Counted from the stretch's first letter, positions 47,357 through 59,136 are shown. The stretch is DNA of 64,000 nt from Peterkaempfera bronchialis (GCF_003258605.2 NZ_CP031264.1:4030001-4094000); one strand, 5' to 3'. The notes: generated by a model not told the origin, from the sequence alone. A program made the numbers and translations.

Positions 47357-49096
47357 GTGACCACGACTGACACGACGGGCCAGGTGGGGGCGGAGCAACC
47401 GCCCCCGCCGGTGCGGACGAGCCGAGGGCGGGTGGTGGTCGACTGGCTGACCACCACCGACCACAAGAAGATCGGCACGCTGTACATGGTCACCTCGTTC
47501 GCCTTCTTCCTGATCGGCGGGATCCTCGCCCTGGTCATGCGGGCCGAGCTGGCCCGGCCGGGCACCCAGGTGGTGTCGAACGAGCAGTTCAACCAGGCGT
47601 TCACCATGCATGGCACGCTGATGCTGCTGATGTTCGCGACGCCGCTCTTCGCCGGCTTCGCCAACTGGATCATGCCGTTGCAGATCGGTGCGCCGGATGT
47701 GGCGTTCCCGAGGCTGAACATGTTCGCCTACTGGCTCTACCTCTTCGGCTCGCTGATGGCGGTGTGCGGCTTCCTCACCCCGCAGGGGGCCGCGTCCTTC
47801 GGGTGGTTCGCCTACTCCCCGCTCTCCGACATCGTCCACTCGCCGAGCATCGGCGCCGATATGTGGATCATGGGTCTGGCCTTCTCCGGCTTCGGCACCA
47901 TCCTCGGCTCGGTCAACTTCATCACCACGATCATCTGCATGCGCGCCCCCGGTATGACGATGTTCCGGATGCCGATCTTCACCTGGAACGTTCTGCTCAC
48001 CGGCGTCCTGGTGCTGCTGGCCTTCCCGGTGCTGGCCGCCGGGCTGCTGGCGCTGGAGGCGGACCGCAAGTTCGGCGCCCATGTCTTCGAGGCGGCCAAC
48101 GGCGGCGCGATCCTCTGGCAGCACCTCTTCTGGTTCTTCGGCCATCCGGAGGTGTACATCATCGCGCTGCCGTTCTTCGGCATCGTCTCGGAGATCTTCC
48201 CGGTCTTCAGCCGCAAGCCGATGTTCGGCTACGCCGGTCTGATCGCGGCCACCATCGCCATCGCCGGCCTCTCGGTGACGGTCTGGGCGCACCACATGTA
48301 TGTCACCGGGCAGGTGCTGCTGCCGTTCTTCTCGCTGATGTCGTTTCTGATCGCGGTCCCGACCGGGGTGAAGTTCTTCAACTGGATCGGCACCATGTGG
48401 CGGGGGTCGCTCTCCTTCGAGACGCCGATGCTCTGGGCGGTCGGCTTCCTGGTGACCTTCCTCTTCGGCGGTCTGACCGGGGTGCTGCTGGCCTCGCCGC
48501 CGATCGACTTCCATGTCTCGGACTCGTACTTCGTGGTCGCCCACTTCCACTACGTGGTCTTCGGCACCGTGGTCTTCGCGATGTTCGCCGGGTTCTACTT
48601 CTGGTGGCCCAAGTTCAGCGGCAAGATGCTGGACGAGCGGCTGGGGAAGATCCACTTCTGGACGCTCTTCGTGGGCTTCCACACCACCTTCCTGGTGCAG
48701 CACTGGCTGGGCGCCGACGGCATGCCCCGCCGGTACGCCGACTACCTCGCCTCCGACGGCTTCACCACCCTGAACACGGTCTCCACCATCGGCTCCTTCC
48801 TGCTCGGCCTGTCGATGCTGCCGTTCCTCTACAACGTGTGGAAGACCGCCAAGTACGGCGAGAAGGTCACCGTGGACGACCCCTGGGGCTACGGCCGCTC
48901 CCTGGAGTGGGCCACCACCTGCCCGCCGCCCCGGCACAACTTCGTCACCCTGCCGCGCGTCCGCTCCGAATCCCCCGCCTTCGATCTGCACCACCCCGAC
49001 ATCGCCGCCCACGGGTACTTCGAGGACCACGGGCTCCCCGGCGAGACAGTGGGCTCCCGGCCCGCGATCGGCGGGGAGGCAGGCCCGGAGCAGTGA
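47357..49096 (+). CDS. ctaD: Cytochrome c oxidase subunit I (orphan copy)
   Basis: A 579-residue aa3-type haem-copper oxidase core subunit with 12 helices. Haem and copper ligands are intact: His85 (MHGTLML), His263-Tyr267 (HPEVY, the cross-linked pair), His312/313 (HHMY), and His396/His398 (HFHYV). Genes for subunits II, III and Qcr do not adjoin, so this is probably a second, isolated ctaD, as found in Streptomyces, rather than the main copy. GTG 47357 follows GAGGAG. It is coupled to a small membrane protein gene by GTGA. Confidence 0.95.
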   Translation: MTTTDTTGQVGAEQPPPPVRTSRGRVVVDWLTTTDHKKIGTLYMVTSFAFFLIGGILALVMRAELARPGTQVVSNEQFNQAFTMHGTLMLLMFATPLFAGFANWIMPLQIGAPDVAFPRLNMFAYWLYLFGSLMAVCGFLTPQGAASFGWFAYSPLSDIVHSPSIGADMWIMGLAFSGFGTILGSVNFITTIICMRAPGMTMFRMPIFTWNVLLTGVLVLLAFPVLAAGLLALEADRKFGAHVFEAANGGAILWQHLFWFFGHPEVYIIALPFFGIVSEIFPVFSRKPMFGYAGLIAATIAIAGLSVTVWAHHMYVTGQVLLPFFSLMSFLIAVPTGVKFFNWIGTMWRGSLSFETPMLWAVGFLVTFLFGGLTGVLLASPPIDFHVSDSYFVVAHFHYVVFGTVVFAMFAGFYFWWPKFSGKMLDERLGKIHFWTLFVGFHTTFLVQHWLGADGMPRRYADYLASDGFTTLNTVSTIGSFLLGLSMLPFLYNVWKTAKYGEKVTVDDPWGYGRSLEWATTCPPPRHNFVTLPRVRSESPAFDLHHPDIAAHGYFEDHGLPGETVGSRPAIGGEAGPEQ

Positions 49097-49461
49097 GGCG
49101 GCCAGGCGACGCCGGAGGCGGACCCGACCCGCGCCGGGAGTCCGTCCGGGGGCTGCACCAGCTGGAGGGCTATCTGCTCTGGCAGGGCGAGACCGCCACC
49201 GCCCGGGAGCAGGCCGAGGCGTTCGCCGACCGGCTGCCCTGGCTCACCGGCCCGCAGCGCGAGGAGGTGGTGCTCGCGTACACGGACGACCGGCTGGAGG
49301 TCTCCCGCGCGGTCATCTGCCGCATCGCCGACCGGGCCCGCGAGCTGCAACGCCAGTACGCCGCCCGCTACCGGACCCTCCAGGTCCGGCTGCTGGCCCT
49401 CTTCCTGGTGGCCGTCGCCGGGTCCGGTGCCCTGCTGCGCCTGCTCGGCGACACGGGGTGA
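49093..49461 (+). CDS. Small single-helix membrane protein coupled to ctaD
   Basis: A 122-residue protein with a soluble, mostly helical N-terminal part ([20 protein letters not shown]) and one C-terminal membrane helix ([21 protein letters not shown]). The GTG start overlaps the ctaD stop (GTGA), so it is co-translated. I do not recognise a family. Position suggests an accessory or assembly factor for the orphan oxidase subunit. Short GGGGTGAAC repeats follow its stop. Confidence 0.68.
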   Translation: MRRPGDAGGGPDPRRESVRGLHQLEGYLLWQGETATAREQAEAFADRLPWLTGPQREEVVLAYTDDRLEVSRAVICRIADRARELQRQYAARYRTLQVRLLALFLVAVAGSGALLRLLGDTG

Positions 49462-49517
49462 ACGGGGTGAACAGGGTGAACGGGGTGACCCGGACGGCCG
49501 GGGTGACCCGGGCGGGA

Positions 49518-49892
49518 TCAGTCCACGTCGGTCAGCACCAGGGCGAGAACGGCGGCCTGGCTGTGCTCGACATCCCGGGTGGCCGTGAGCAGGGTCAGCC
49601 CGTCATGCTCGGCGATCTCCCGGAGATGCGCCACGGCCTGCTGCCGCTCCGGGTTCTGCAACTCGTTCTGGTAGCGGCGGCGGAACTCCGAGAAGCGCTC
49701 CGGCCGATGGGCGAACCAGTGCCGCAGATCGGTGGACGGGGCGACATCCTGCAGCCACTCGTCGAGGTGGGCGTCCTCCTTGCGCACGCCTCGCGGCCAG
49801 ATGCGGTCCACCAGCACCCGCACCCCGTCCCGGGGCGACGCCTCCTCGTAGATGCGTCGGCAGGTGATGGTCTTGGTGCTGTTCTTGGTCAT
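49518..49892 (-). CDS. DUF488 family protein (YeaO-like)
   Basis: A 124-residue protein with the DUF488 pattern RIYEEASPRDGVRVLVDRIWPRGV followed by LDEWLQDVAPSTDLRHWFAHRPERFSEF. Function is unknown across the family. ATG 49892 has AAGGAG 7 bases before it. It is divergent from the uracil-DNA glycosylase gene 92 bp away. Confidence 0.9.
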   Translation of the reverse strand: MTKNSTKTITCRRIYEEASPRDGVRVLVDRIWPRGVRKEDAHLDEWLQDVAPSTDLRHWFAHRPERFSEFRRRYQNELQNPERQQAVAHLREIAEHDGLTLLTATRDVEHSQAAVLALVLTDVD

Positions 49893-49984
49893 GGCAGCGC
49901 TCCTTGTGCCGCCGGACACTCGGACCAGTCCATCGTACGTTCGGCACCCCGCGCGGGGCGCAGCGAGCGAGAGGAGCACGGCGG

Positions 49985-50743
49985 ATGCGGCACCCGGCCC
50001 GGCCGGACGAACCCGGCTTCCCCGCCGCCCGCGCCCCCGGTGCTGACCACCTCGCCGAGCTCGACGCCAACCTGGTCACCTGCCGCGCCTGCCCCCGGCT
50101 GGTGGCCTGGCGCGAGGAGGCCGGGCGAGTCCGCCGGAGGGCCTTCGCCGATCAGGAGTACTGGGCCAGACCGGTCCCCGACTTCGGCCCCCCGGACGCC
50201 GCGCTCGCCGTCGTCGGCCTCGCCCCGGCCGCGCACGGCGGCAACCGCACCGGGCGGGCCTTCACCGGAGACCCCTCCGGCGATGTGCTCTACGCCGCCC
50301 TGCACTCCCTCGGCCTCGCCAACCAGCCCACCGCCCGCCACCGAGGCGACGGACTCGCGCTGCGCGGCGTGCGGATCACCATGCCGGTCCACTGCGCCCC
50401 GCCGGAGAACCGCCCCACCCCCGCCGAGCGGGACACCTGCCGCCCCTGGCTGGCCCGCGAGCTGGAGCTGCTGCGGCCGACGCTGCGCGCCGCCGTGGTC
50501 CTCGGCGGGTTCGGCTGGCAGGCGCTGCTGCCGGTGCTCGCCGCCGCCGGCTGGCGGCTGCCCCGGCCCCGCCCGCCCTTCGGCCACGGCGCCCGGGTGC
50601 GCCTGGCCGACCCTGCCGGCGGCCCGGAACTGCATCTGCTGGGCTGCTACCACCCCAGCCGCCGCAATGTCTCCACCGGCCGGGTCACCCCGCAGATGGT
50701 GGCCGACGTACTGCGCGCGGGGGCGGCGGCAGCCGGGCTGTGA
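49985..50743 (+). CDS. Family-5 uracil-DNA glycosylase (UdgB)
   Basis: A 252-residue DNA repair enzyme that removes uracil and related deaminated bases. Family-5 features: the four Cys for a [4Fe-4S] cluster (Cys33, Cys36, Cys137, Cys152), the active-site region GLAPAAHGGNRTGRAFTGD without the family-1 Asp, and the late motif YHPSRRNVSTGRVT. ATG 49985 follows GAGGAG by 8 bases. It may serve repair during stress, in keeping with the region. Confidence 0.92.
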   Translation: MRHPARPDEPGFPAARAPGADHLAELDANLVTCRACPRLVAWREEAGRVRRRAFADQEYWARPVPDFGPPDAALAVVGLAPAAHGGNRTGRAFTGDPSGDVLYAALHSLGLANQPTARHRGDGLALRGVRITMPVHCAPPENRPTPAERDTCRPWLARELELLRPTLRAAVVLGGFGWQALLPVLAAAGWRLPRPRPPFGHGARVRLADPAGGPELHLLGCYHPSRRNVSTGRVTPQMVADVLRAGAAAAGL

Positions 50744-50830
50744 GCACGGCACGGAGCGGCGCCCCAGCATGGCCCGGCTGCCGCCGGGTACCCATCGCCA
50801 GGAGCCCGTCCCGCGCGGCGGCTCCCGGCG

Positions 50831-50866
50831 GCGGGCCGTGCGGCGGGCCGTGCGGCGGGCCGTGCG
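50831..50866. repeat. Three-unit 12-bp tandem repeat upstream of phosphoketolase
   Basis: GCGGGCCGTGCG is repeated exactly three times in the 260-bp gap before xfp. The rest of this gap holds half-sites GGGAC (50896) and GGCCC (50887) but no complete DosR-like box. Confidence 0.8.
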
Positions 50867-51003
50867 GCGCACACGGTGCCCCGTACGGCCCTGGCGGGAC
50901 GGCCCCGGGCGGCGCAGGCTCGGCAGGACGGCGGCCACCGCGCGCGCCGACGAGCGAGTGACGTACTGCGATCCCGGCACGGCGATCCCCCGAAGGAGCA
51001 GTC

Positions 51004-53430
<2,427 letters not shown>

Positions 53431-53437
53431 GCCCCGC

Positions 53438-53469
53438 AGGCCCGGCCGGGCGGGTGCCCGGCCGGGCCT
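53438..53469. terminator. Strong bidirectional terminator after xfp
   Basis: A perfect 13-bp stem AGGCCCGGCCGGG with a 6-base loop, followed by GTTTGGGCTGTTTT on the plus strand. It separates convergent xfp and histidine kinase genes. Confidence 0.9.
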
Positions 53470-53505
53470 GTTTGGGCTGTTTTGTCCGCTTGGGCGGTGC
53501 GGCGG

Positions 53506-55236
53506 TCAGGCGGCGCGGTCGCTGAGCGGAGCGCACCAGGTCAGCCGGGTGCCGCCACCGGGCGGGGACTCCAGCAGCAGGGCACCGCCCAGTTGCTCGG
53601 CCCGCTCGGCGAGGTTGCGCAGTCCGCTGCGACGGCCGCCCTCCGGGATGCCCACCCCGTCGTCCTCGACGGTGAGGGCGACCCGGTCGCCGGTGGCCTC
53701 CAGCAGGACATCCACCCGCCTGGCCCGGGCGTGCCGGGCCGCATTGGCCAGGGCCTCGCCCAGGGCCGCCGCCACCTGGTCGGCTACGGCGGCGGCGACC
53801 CCGGTGTCCAGCAGCCCCTCCATCCGCAGCCGGGGCGCGAAGCCGAGCACCGCAGCCGCCTCGTCCACCAGCCGGGCGGCGCGGGACCGCAGGGAGCGCC
53901 CGCTGCCGCGCTCCCGGGCGCGCAGGCCGAAGATGGCCGAGCGGATGATCTTCACCGTGTCGTCCAGGTCGTCCACCGCCCGCCGGACCCGGTCCGCCGC
54001 CTCCGGGTGGTCGATGAACCGCCCTGCGCTCTGCAAGGTCATCCCGGTGGCGAAGAGCCGCTGAATGGCCAGGTCGTGCAGGTCCCGGGCGATCCGGTCG
54101 CGGTCCTCCAGAATCGCCAACTGCTCGGCGTCCCGCCGGTGGTCCGCCAGCTCCAGCGCCAGCCCGGCCTGCCCGGCGAACCCCAGCAGCGGCCGGATCT
54201 CCTCCTGCCCGAAGGGCGGCTCCCCGGGCAGTCGCGCCAGCATCAGCACCCCGCGCGCCTGCCCGGCCGCGGCCCCCATCGGCACGGCCACGGCCGGGCC
54301 CAGCCCGGAGCCGCGCAGCGGGCCCACCGTGATCCGGGGGTCGCAGCGGACATCGGGGCTGCTGACCGGTACGCCACCGCTGTAGGCGGCCCCGGTGAGG
54401 GTCCCGGCGCAGGGCAGCACCAGCCCCTCGCGGTCCGCCGCGCCGTCCCCCACCGCCAGCTCCACCACCAGCTCGTCGCCGTGCGGCAGCGGGACGGCCA
54501 CATCGGCGACCGCCGCCCCGGTGATCTCCCGGGCCCGCTCGGCGATCAGCCCCAGCACCTGCGCCTGCGGACTGCCCGACAGCAGGCTGCCGGTGACCTC
54601 GGCGCCGGCCTGGAGCCACCGCTGCCGCTGCCGGGCCTCCTCGTACAGCCGGGCGTTGTCGATCGCCACGCCCGCCGCCACCGCGAGGGTCGCCAGCACC
54701 ACCTCGTCCTCGGTGTCGAACTCCCCACCGCCGCGCTTCTCCGCCAGGTAGAGGTTGCCGAACACCTCGTCGCGGACCCGGACCGGCACGCCCAGGAAGG
54801 TCCGCATCGGCGGGTGGCCGGGCGGCAGCCCCTGCGCCGCCGGATGGTCGGACAGCTCGGCCAGCCGCAGCGGCTCCGGGTGCCGGATCAGCTCGCCGAG
54901 CAGCCCGTGCCCGCTGGGCGCGGGACCGAGGGCGGCGGCCTCCTCCTCGCTGACGCCCACCGTCAGGAACCGCGACAGCGTACGGCCGTCCGAACCGATC
55001 ACGCCGAGCGCCGCATAGCGCGCGTCCACCAGGGCGGCGCCCGCCTCGACCACCCGCCGCAGCGCCTGGTCCAGCTCCAGCTCCCGGCCCACCGAGAGCA
55101 CCGCCTCGAAGAGGCCGTGCACCCGGTCGCGGGTGCTCTGGGCCGCGTCGACGCGGGCCTGGAGCTCGTCCAGCAGCTCGTCCAGGCGCATCCGTGCATG
55201 GGGGAGCGGGGCGGTGCGGGGGCCGTCGGCGGGCAT
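53506..55236 (-). CDS. DosS/DosT-like GAF-GAF sensor histidine kinase 1
   Basis: A 576-residue soluble kinase: GAF-A (about 45-195), GAF-B (about 215-365), HisKA_3 dimerisation domain with phospho-acceptor His387 (RDLHDLAIQRL), and a C-terminal HATPase. In GAF-A the segment GLPPGHPPMRTFLGVPVRV aligns with GFPPYHPPMRTFLGVPVRV of M. tuberculosis DosS (recalled from memory), so His141 matches the haem-iron ligand His149. This supports oxygen, NO or CO sensing or redox sensing. The second kinase at 56578 is a close paralogue in opposite orientation. The probable partner is the DosR-like regulator at 58.4 kb. GAGGA precedes the ATG. Confidence 0.9.
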   Translation of the reverse strand: MPADGPRTAPLPHARMRLDELLDELQARVDAAQSTRDRVHGLFEAVLSVGRELELDQALRRVVEAGAALVDARYAALGVIGSDGRTLSRFLTVGVSEEEAAALGPAPSGHGLLGELIRHPEPLRLAELSDHPAAQGLPPGHPPMRTFLGVPVRVRDEVFGNLYLAEKRGGGEFDTEDEVVLATLAVAAGVAIDNARLYEEARQRQRWLQAGAEVTGSLLSGSPQAQVLGLIAERAREITGAAVADVAVPLPHGDELVVELAVGDGAADREGLVLPCAGTLTGAAYSGGVPVSSPDVRCDPRITVGPLRGSGLGPAVAVPMGAAAGQARGVLMLARLPGEPPFGQEEIRPLLGFAGQAGLALELADHRRDAEQLAILEDRDRIARDLHDLAIQRLFATGMTLQSAGRFIDHPEAADRVRRAVDDLDDTVKIIRSAIFGLRARERGSGRSLRSRAARLVDEAAAVLGFAPRLRMEGLLDTGVAAAVADQVAAALGEALANAARHARARRVDVLLEATGDRVALTVEDDGVGIPEGGRRSGLRNLAERAEQLGGALLLESPPGGGTRLTWCAPLSDRAA

Positions 55237-55260
55237 GGCGTTCCTCGGACGTGATCGGGG

Positions 55261-55330
55261 GCCGGTCTCTGCTGGTCGGGGCTGGTCGGGGGTTGGTCGG
55301 GGGCCGACCGGGGCCGGTCGGGGTCGGTCG
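55261..55330. repeat. GGTCGGGG-rich direct repeats upstream of kinase 1
   Basis: GCTGGTCGGG-type units are repeated about six times in the 119 bp between the adh end and the kinase start. One unit, GGGCC-GACC-GGGGC at 55301-55314, resembles a degraded DosR-like box. Confidence 0.55.
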
Positions 55331-55355
55331 TCGCGCTGGTACGGGTCAGCGCAGG

Positions 55356-56369
55356 TCAGCGCAGGTCGAACACCAGGCGGGCGGTGACCTTGCCGGCCAG
55401 CAGCTCGTCCATGCAGGTGTTGACCTCCTCCAGCCGGCGGCTCTCCCGGATCACCCGGGTCCGGCCGAGGGCATGCAGCCGGAAGGTGTCGGCCAGGTCC
55501 TGCCGGGTGCCCACGATGGAGCCGACCACCGTGATGCCGTTCAGCACCGTGTCGAAGACCGGCAGCTCCAGCCTGCCCCCGGCCGGCAGCGCGACCAGGA
55601 CCAGGGTGCCGCCGCGCCGCAGCGAGCCATAGGCGGCCTGGAAGGATTCATTGCTGACCGCCAGCGAGACCGCCGCATCGGCGCCGCCGAGCCGCTGCAC
55701 CTCGGCCGCGACATCCTGGGTCCGGGCGTCGATGACATGGTCGGCGCCCAACTCCCGGGCCAGCGCCAGCTTGTCGTCGGTGACATCGACGGCGACCGTC
55801 TCCGCGCCCGCGATCCGCGCGTACTGGAGCGCCAGATGGCCCAGGCCGCCGATGCCGGAGACCAGCACCCGGGTGCCGGGGCGGGCCCCGGAGACCTTGA
55901 CCGCCTTGTAGGTGGTGACGCCCGCGCAGGAGAGCGGCGCCGCGTCCAGCGGGTCGACGCCGTCGGGCACCGGCACCACATAGTCGCCGTGGGCGAGGGC
56001 GTACTGCGCATGGGCGCCGTCCACCGAGTAGCCGCTGTTGTGCTGCTCCAGGCAGAGCGTCTCCCACCCGGAGACGCAGTGGTCGCAGCGGCCGCAGGCG
56101 TCGGCCAGCCAGGGGATGGCCACCCGGTCCCCGACCCGGACGTGCCGGACCTGGTCCCCGGCGGCCTCCACGATGCCGACCCCCTCATGGCCGGGCACAA
56201 ACGGCGGCTGCGGGGTGACCGGCCAGTCGCCGTGTGCGGCATGGAGGTCGGTGTGGCACAGCCCGGATGCCTCGATGCGCACCCGTACCTGGTGCGGGGC
56301 GGGCTCGGGCAGCGGACGGTCCTCGATCACGAGCGGGGCGGTGAAGTCCCGGACGACGGCAGCCTTCAT
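55356..56369 (-). CDS. Zinc-dependent alcohol dehydrogenase
   Basis: A 337-residue medium-chain dehydrogenase. Catalytic zinc ligands are Cys38, His61 and Glu62 (GLCHTDLH, GHEGVG); the structural zinc is held by Cys92/95/98/106. The Rossmann motif GIGGLGHLALQYA and an acidic residue in VAVDVTDD favour NAD+. Similar to AdhT/AdhA ethanol dehydrogenases, and thus likely to reoxidise NADH by reducing acetaldehyde. ATG 56369 has AAGGAGA 6 bases upstream. It sits between the two inverted kinase genes, and a perfect DosR-like box lies 76 bp upstream. Confidence 0.94.
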   Translation of the reverse strand: MKAAVVRDFTAPLVIEDRPLPEPAPHQVRVRIEASGLCHTDLHAAHGDWPVTPQPPFVPGHEGVGIVEAAGDQVRHVRVGDRVAIPWLADACGRCDHCVSGWETLCLEQHNSGYSVDGAHAQYALAHGDYVVPVPDGVDPLDAAPLSCAGVTTYKAVKVSGARPGTRVLVSGIGGLGHLALQYARIAGAETVAVDVTDDKLALARELGADHVIDARTQDVAAEVQRLGGADAAVSLAVSNESFQAAYGSLRRGGTLVLVALPAGGRLELPVFDTVLNGITVVGSIVGTRQDLADTFRLHALGRTRVIRESRRLEEVNTCMDELLAGKVTARLVFDLR

Positions 56370-56444
56370 GGGGTCTCTCCTTCGTGGCGGGCGCTCTGCT
56401 GCGCTTCCCCTCCATTCCACCCCCGGGGTCGCCGCTCCGCGCTG

Positions 56445-56458
56445 GGGCCGAAGGGCCC
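56445..56458. promoter_or_regulatory. DosR-like box in the adh / kinase 2 divergent promoter
   Basis: GGGCC-GAAG-GGCCC, a perfect 5-4-5 inverted repeat 76 bp upstream of adh and 120 bp upstream of the second kinase gene. Confidence 0.6.
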
Positions 56459-56577
56459 GCGCCGCCGTCCGCAGGTCCCCGCGACCTGGCAGGTCCGGTA
56501 CCCGGCCGTACCGTCTGGCCGGTACCTTGGGACACCGGCGGCCCGGTACGGCGGCCGCCGTACCGAGGAGGACCAGG

Positions 56578-58290
56578 GTGGGCCGGGACGAGGGGGCCGC
56601 GCGACTGCCGCAGATGCGGCTGGATGAACTCCTTGAGGAGCTTCAGGCGCGGATCGACGCCGTCCGGGGCACCCGCGACCGGGTCCACAGCCTGCTGGAG
56701 GCGGTGCTCTCGGTCGGCCGCGAACTGGACCTCACCCAGGTGCTGCGCACCATCGTGGAGGCCGGTGCCACGCTGGTCGACGCCCGCTATGCCGCGCTGG
56801 GGGTGATCGGGCCGGACGGGCGCACCCTGTCCCAGTTCCTCACCGTGGGGGTCAGCCAGGCGGAGATCGAGCTGATCGGCCCGCTGCCGTCCGGCCATGG
56901 CATCCTCGGCGAGCTGATCCGGCATCCGCAGCCGCTGCGCCTGGAGACCCTGGCCGAGCACCCCGCCTCCTACGGCTTCCCGCCGGGCCACCCGCCGATG
57001 CGGACCTTCCTCGGGGTGCCGATCCGGATCCGCGACGAGGTCTTCGGCAACCTCTACCTCACCGACAAGCTGGGTGGCGCGCAGTTCGACGCCGAGGACC
57101 AGGCGGTGATCTCGACGCTCGCGGTGGCGGCGGGCGTGGCGATCGACAACGCCCGGCTGTACGAGGAGGCGCAGCGCCGTCAGGCGTGGCTGCGGGCCAA
57201 CGCCGAGATCACCAGCGCCCTGCTGTCAGGCAGTTCGCAGGCTCAGGTGCTGGAGCTGATCGCGCAGCGCGCCCGGGAGATCACCGGCGCCGCCGTGGTC
57301 GACATCGCCATGCCCGCCCGGCCCGGCGAGCTGACCGTGCGGTTCTCCAGCGGGGTGCGGGCCGAGACCCGGCACGGTCTGGTGCTGCCGTACGAGGGCA
57401 CCCTGTCCGGCGCCGCGTACACCAGCGGCGAGCCGGTGGTCAGCGCGGACGCCTGCAAGGACCCGAGGATCACGGCCGGACCACCGCGCTTCGCCGGTCT
57501 GGGGGCGGCGGTGGCCGTGCCGATGGGCACCGCAGAGAAGGAGCTGCGAGGCGTGCTGCTGCTGGCGCGCGCCGAGGGTGAGTCGCTCTTCACCGAGGAG
57601 GAGATCCGGCCGCTGCTGGGGTTCGCCGGGCAGGCGGCGCTGGCGTTGGAGCTGGCCGACCACCGGCGGGACGCCGAGCAGTTGGCGATCCTGGAGGACC
57701 GCGACCGGATCGCCCGGGACCTGCACGACCTGGCGATTCAGCGGCTCTTCGCCACCGGGATGACCTTGCAGAGCGCGGGCCGGTTCATCGACCACCCGGA
57801 GGCGGCGGACCGGGTGCTGCGGGCGGTGGACGACCTGGACGAGACCATCAAGATCATCCGCTCGGCCATCTTCGGCCTGCGGGCCCGGGACACCCGCGGC
57901 GAGGGTTCCCTGCGCGCCCGGGCGGCGCGCGCCGCCGAGGAGGCGGCGTCCGCGCTCGGCTTCGCGCCCCGGCTGAGCATGGAGGGCCTGCTCGACACCG
58001 ATGTGCCCGCCGCCGTGGCCGACCATGTGGTGGCCGTACTCCGCGAGGCGCTCAGCAATGCCGCCCGGCATGCGCGGGCGACCCAGGTGGAGATCGTGCT
58101 GCGGGCGGCCGACGCCGAGGTGGTCCTCACGGTCACCGATGACGGGGTGGGCATCCCGGAGGGCGGCCGTCGCAGCGGACTGCGCAACCTGGCGGAACGG
58201 GCCGACCAGTTGGGCGGCACCCTGCTGCTGGAGTCCCCGTCCGACGGCGGCACCCGGCTCATCTGGCGCGCTCCGCTGGGGCACGGCTAG
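56578..58290 (+). CDS. DosS/DosT-like GAF-GAF sensor histidine kinase 2
   Basis: A 570-residue paralogue of the kinase at 53506, with the same GAF-GAF-HisKA_3-HATPase order. The putative haem ligand is His138 in GFPPGHPPMRTFLGVPIRI; the phospho-acceptor is His383. The GTG start follows GAGGAGGA by 5 bases; the open frame further upstream crosses the promoter. The stretch around the H-box is identical in protein sequence to kinase 1 for over 50 residues, while the GAF-B and tail regions differ. It is convergent with the DosR-like regulator gene. Confidence 0.9.
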   Translation: MGRDEGAARLPQMRLDELLEELQARIDAVRGTRDRVHSLLEAVLSVGRELDLTQVLRTIVEAGATLVDARYAALGVIGPDGRTLSQFLTVGVSQAEIELIGPLPSGHGILGELIRHPQPLRLETLAEHPASYGFPPGHPPMRTFLGVPIRIRDEVFGNLYLTDKLGGAQFDAEDQAVISTLAVAAGVAIDNARLYEEAQRRQAWLRANAEITSALLSGSSQAQVLELIAQRAREITGAAVVDIAMPARPGELTVRFSSGVRAETRHGLVLPYEGTLSGAAYTSGEPVVSADACKDPRITAGPPRFAGLGAAVAVPMGTAEKELRGVLLLARAEGESLFTEEEIRPLLGFAGQAALALELADHRRDAEQLAILEDRDRIARDLHDLAIQRLFATGMTLQSAGRFIDHPEAADRVLRAVDDLDETIKIIRSAIFGLRARDTRGEGSLRARAARAAEEAASALGFAPRLSMEGLLDTDVPAAVADHVVAVLREALSNAARHARATQVEIVLRAADAEVVLTVTDDGVGIPEGGRRSGLRNLAERADQLGGTLLLESPSDGGTRLIWRAPLGHG

Positions 58291-58303
58291 CCGAACCTCG
58301 GCC

Positions 58304-58323
58304 CGGGCCCGGACCCGGGCCCG
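58304..58323. terminator. GC-rich hairpin between convergent kinase 2 and regulator
   Basis: CGGGCCCGG-AC-CCGGGCCCG just after the kinase stop. It is symmetric, so it can act on both strands. There is no T-run, as is usual in these genomes. Confidence 0.6.
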
Positions 58324-58371
58324 CCGCATGCGTCGGCCGGAGCCGGGTCGGCGGCAGGGGCAGCGGCGGGG

Positions 58372-59136
58372 TCAGCGGCGGGTGCGTCCCGGCTGTCCGC
58401 TGCGGTCGTCCCCGGACCCGAAGCCGGACCCGAACCCGAACCCGGACCCGAACCCCGGACTACCGGCGGAGGCCGCCTGGGTGGCGATCACCGCAGCCTG
58501 CACACGGCGCTCCACGCCGAGCTTGGCCAGCAGCCGGGAGATGTGGTTCTTGACCGTCTTCTCGGCGAGGTAGAGGCGCTGCCCGATCTGCCGGTTCGTC
58601 ATGCCCTCGCCGATCAGCGCGAGGATCTGCCGCTCCCGCTCGGTCAGCCCGGAGAGCAGCTCCTCCTCCGGCTCCGGGTGCTTCTCCTCGCGCAGCCGCG
58701 CCATCAGCCGGGTGGTGGCGCCCGGGTCCAGCATCGACTGCCCGGAGGCCACCGTCCGTACGGCGGTGACCAGGTCGGTGCCCTTGATCTGCTTGAGCAC
58801 ATAGCCGGCCGCACCCGCCATGATGGCGTCCAGCAGCGCCTCCTCGTCATCGAAGGAGGTGAGCATCAGACAGGCCAGCTCGGGCATCTGCGAGCGCAGC
58901 TCCCGGCAGACGCTGACGCCGTCGCCGTCCGGCAGCCGCACATCCAGCACCGCGACCTGCGGACGCAGCGCGGGCACCCGGGCCAGGGCCTGGGCAGCGG
59001 TGGCGGCCTCGCCGACGACGGCCAGGTCGGGCTCGGCATCCAGCAGGTCGTGCACCCCGCGCCGGACCACCTCGTGGTCGTCCAGCAGGAAGACCCTGAT
59101 CGGTTCCGGTCCGGCGGCGCCGCCGTTCTCCGCCAT
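58372..59136 (-). CDS. DosR/OsdR-like response regulator
   Basis: A 254-residue NarL-family regulator. The receiver starts [24 protein letters not shown], close to DosR ([20 protein letters not shown], recalled), with phospho-acceptor Asp65 in [13 protein letters not shown] and Lys in GYVLKQIKG. The DNA-binding helix [17 protein letters not shown] keeps the Lys/Lys/Asn set used by DosR for base contacts. The last about 30 residues are a Gly/Phe/Ser repeat not present in DosR. The start is uncertain: ATG 59136 begins just before the domain, and ATG 59190 is possible. It presumably receives phosphate from the two flanking GAF kinases. Confidence 0.92.
   Translation of the reverse strand: MAENGGAAGPEPIRVFLLDDHEVVRRGVHDLLDAEPDLAVVGEAATAAQALARVPALRPQVAVLDVRLPDGDGVSVCRELRSQMPELACLMLTSFDDEEALLDAIMAGAAGYVLKQIKGTDLVTAVRTVASGQSMLDPGATTRLMARLREEKHPEPEEELLSGLTERERQILALIGEGMTNRQIGQRLYLAEKTVKNHISRLLAKLGVERRVQAAVIATQAASAGSPGFGSGFGFGSGFGSGDDRSGQPGRTRR

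Noticed and set aside
50878-50910. DosR-like box upstream of phosphoketolase
   Set aside because: GCCCC-GTAC-GGCCC and a lone GGGAC half-site each miss two or more key bases, and their spacing does not match the other promoters.
55301-55314. DosR-like box upstream of kinase 1
   Set aside because: GGGCC-GACC-GGGGC has two mismatches and lies in a GGTCGGGG repeat that would create such matches by chance.
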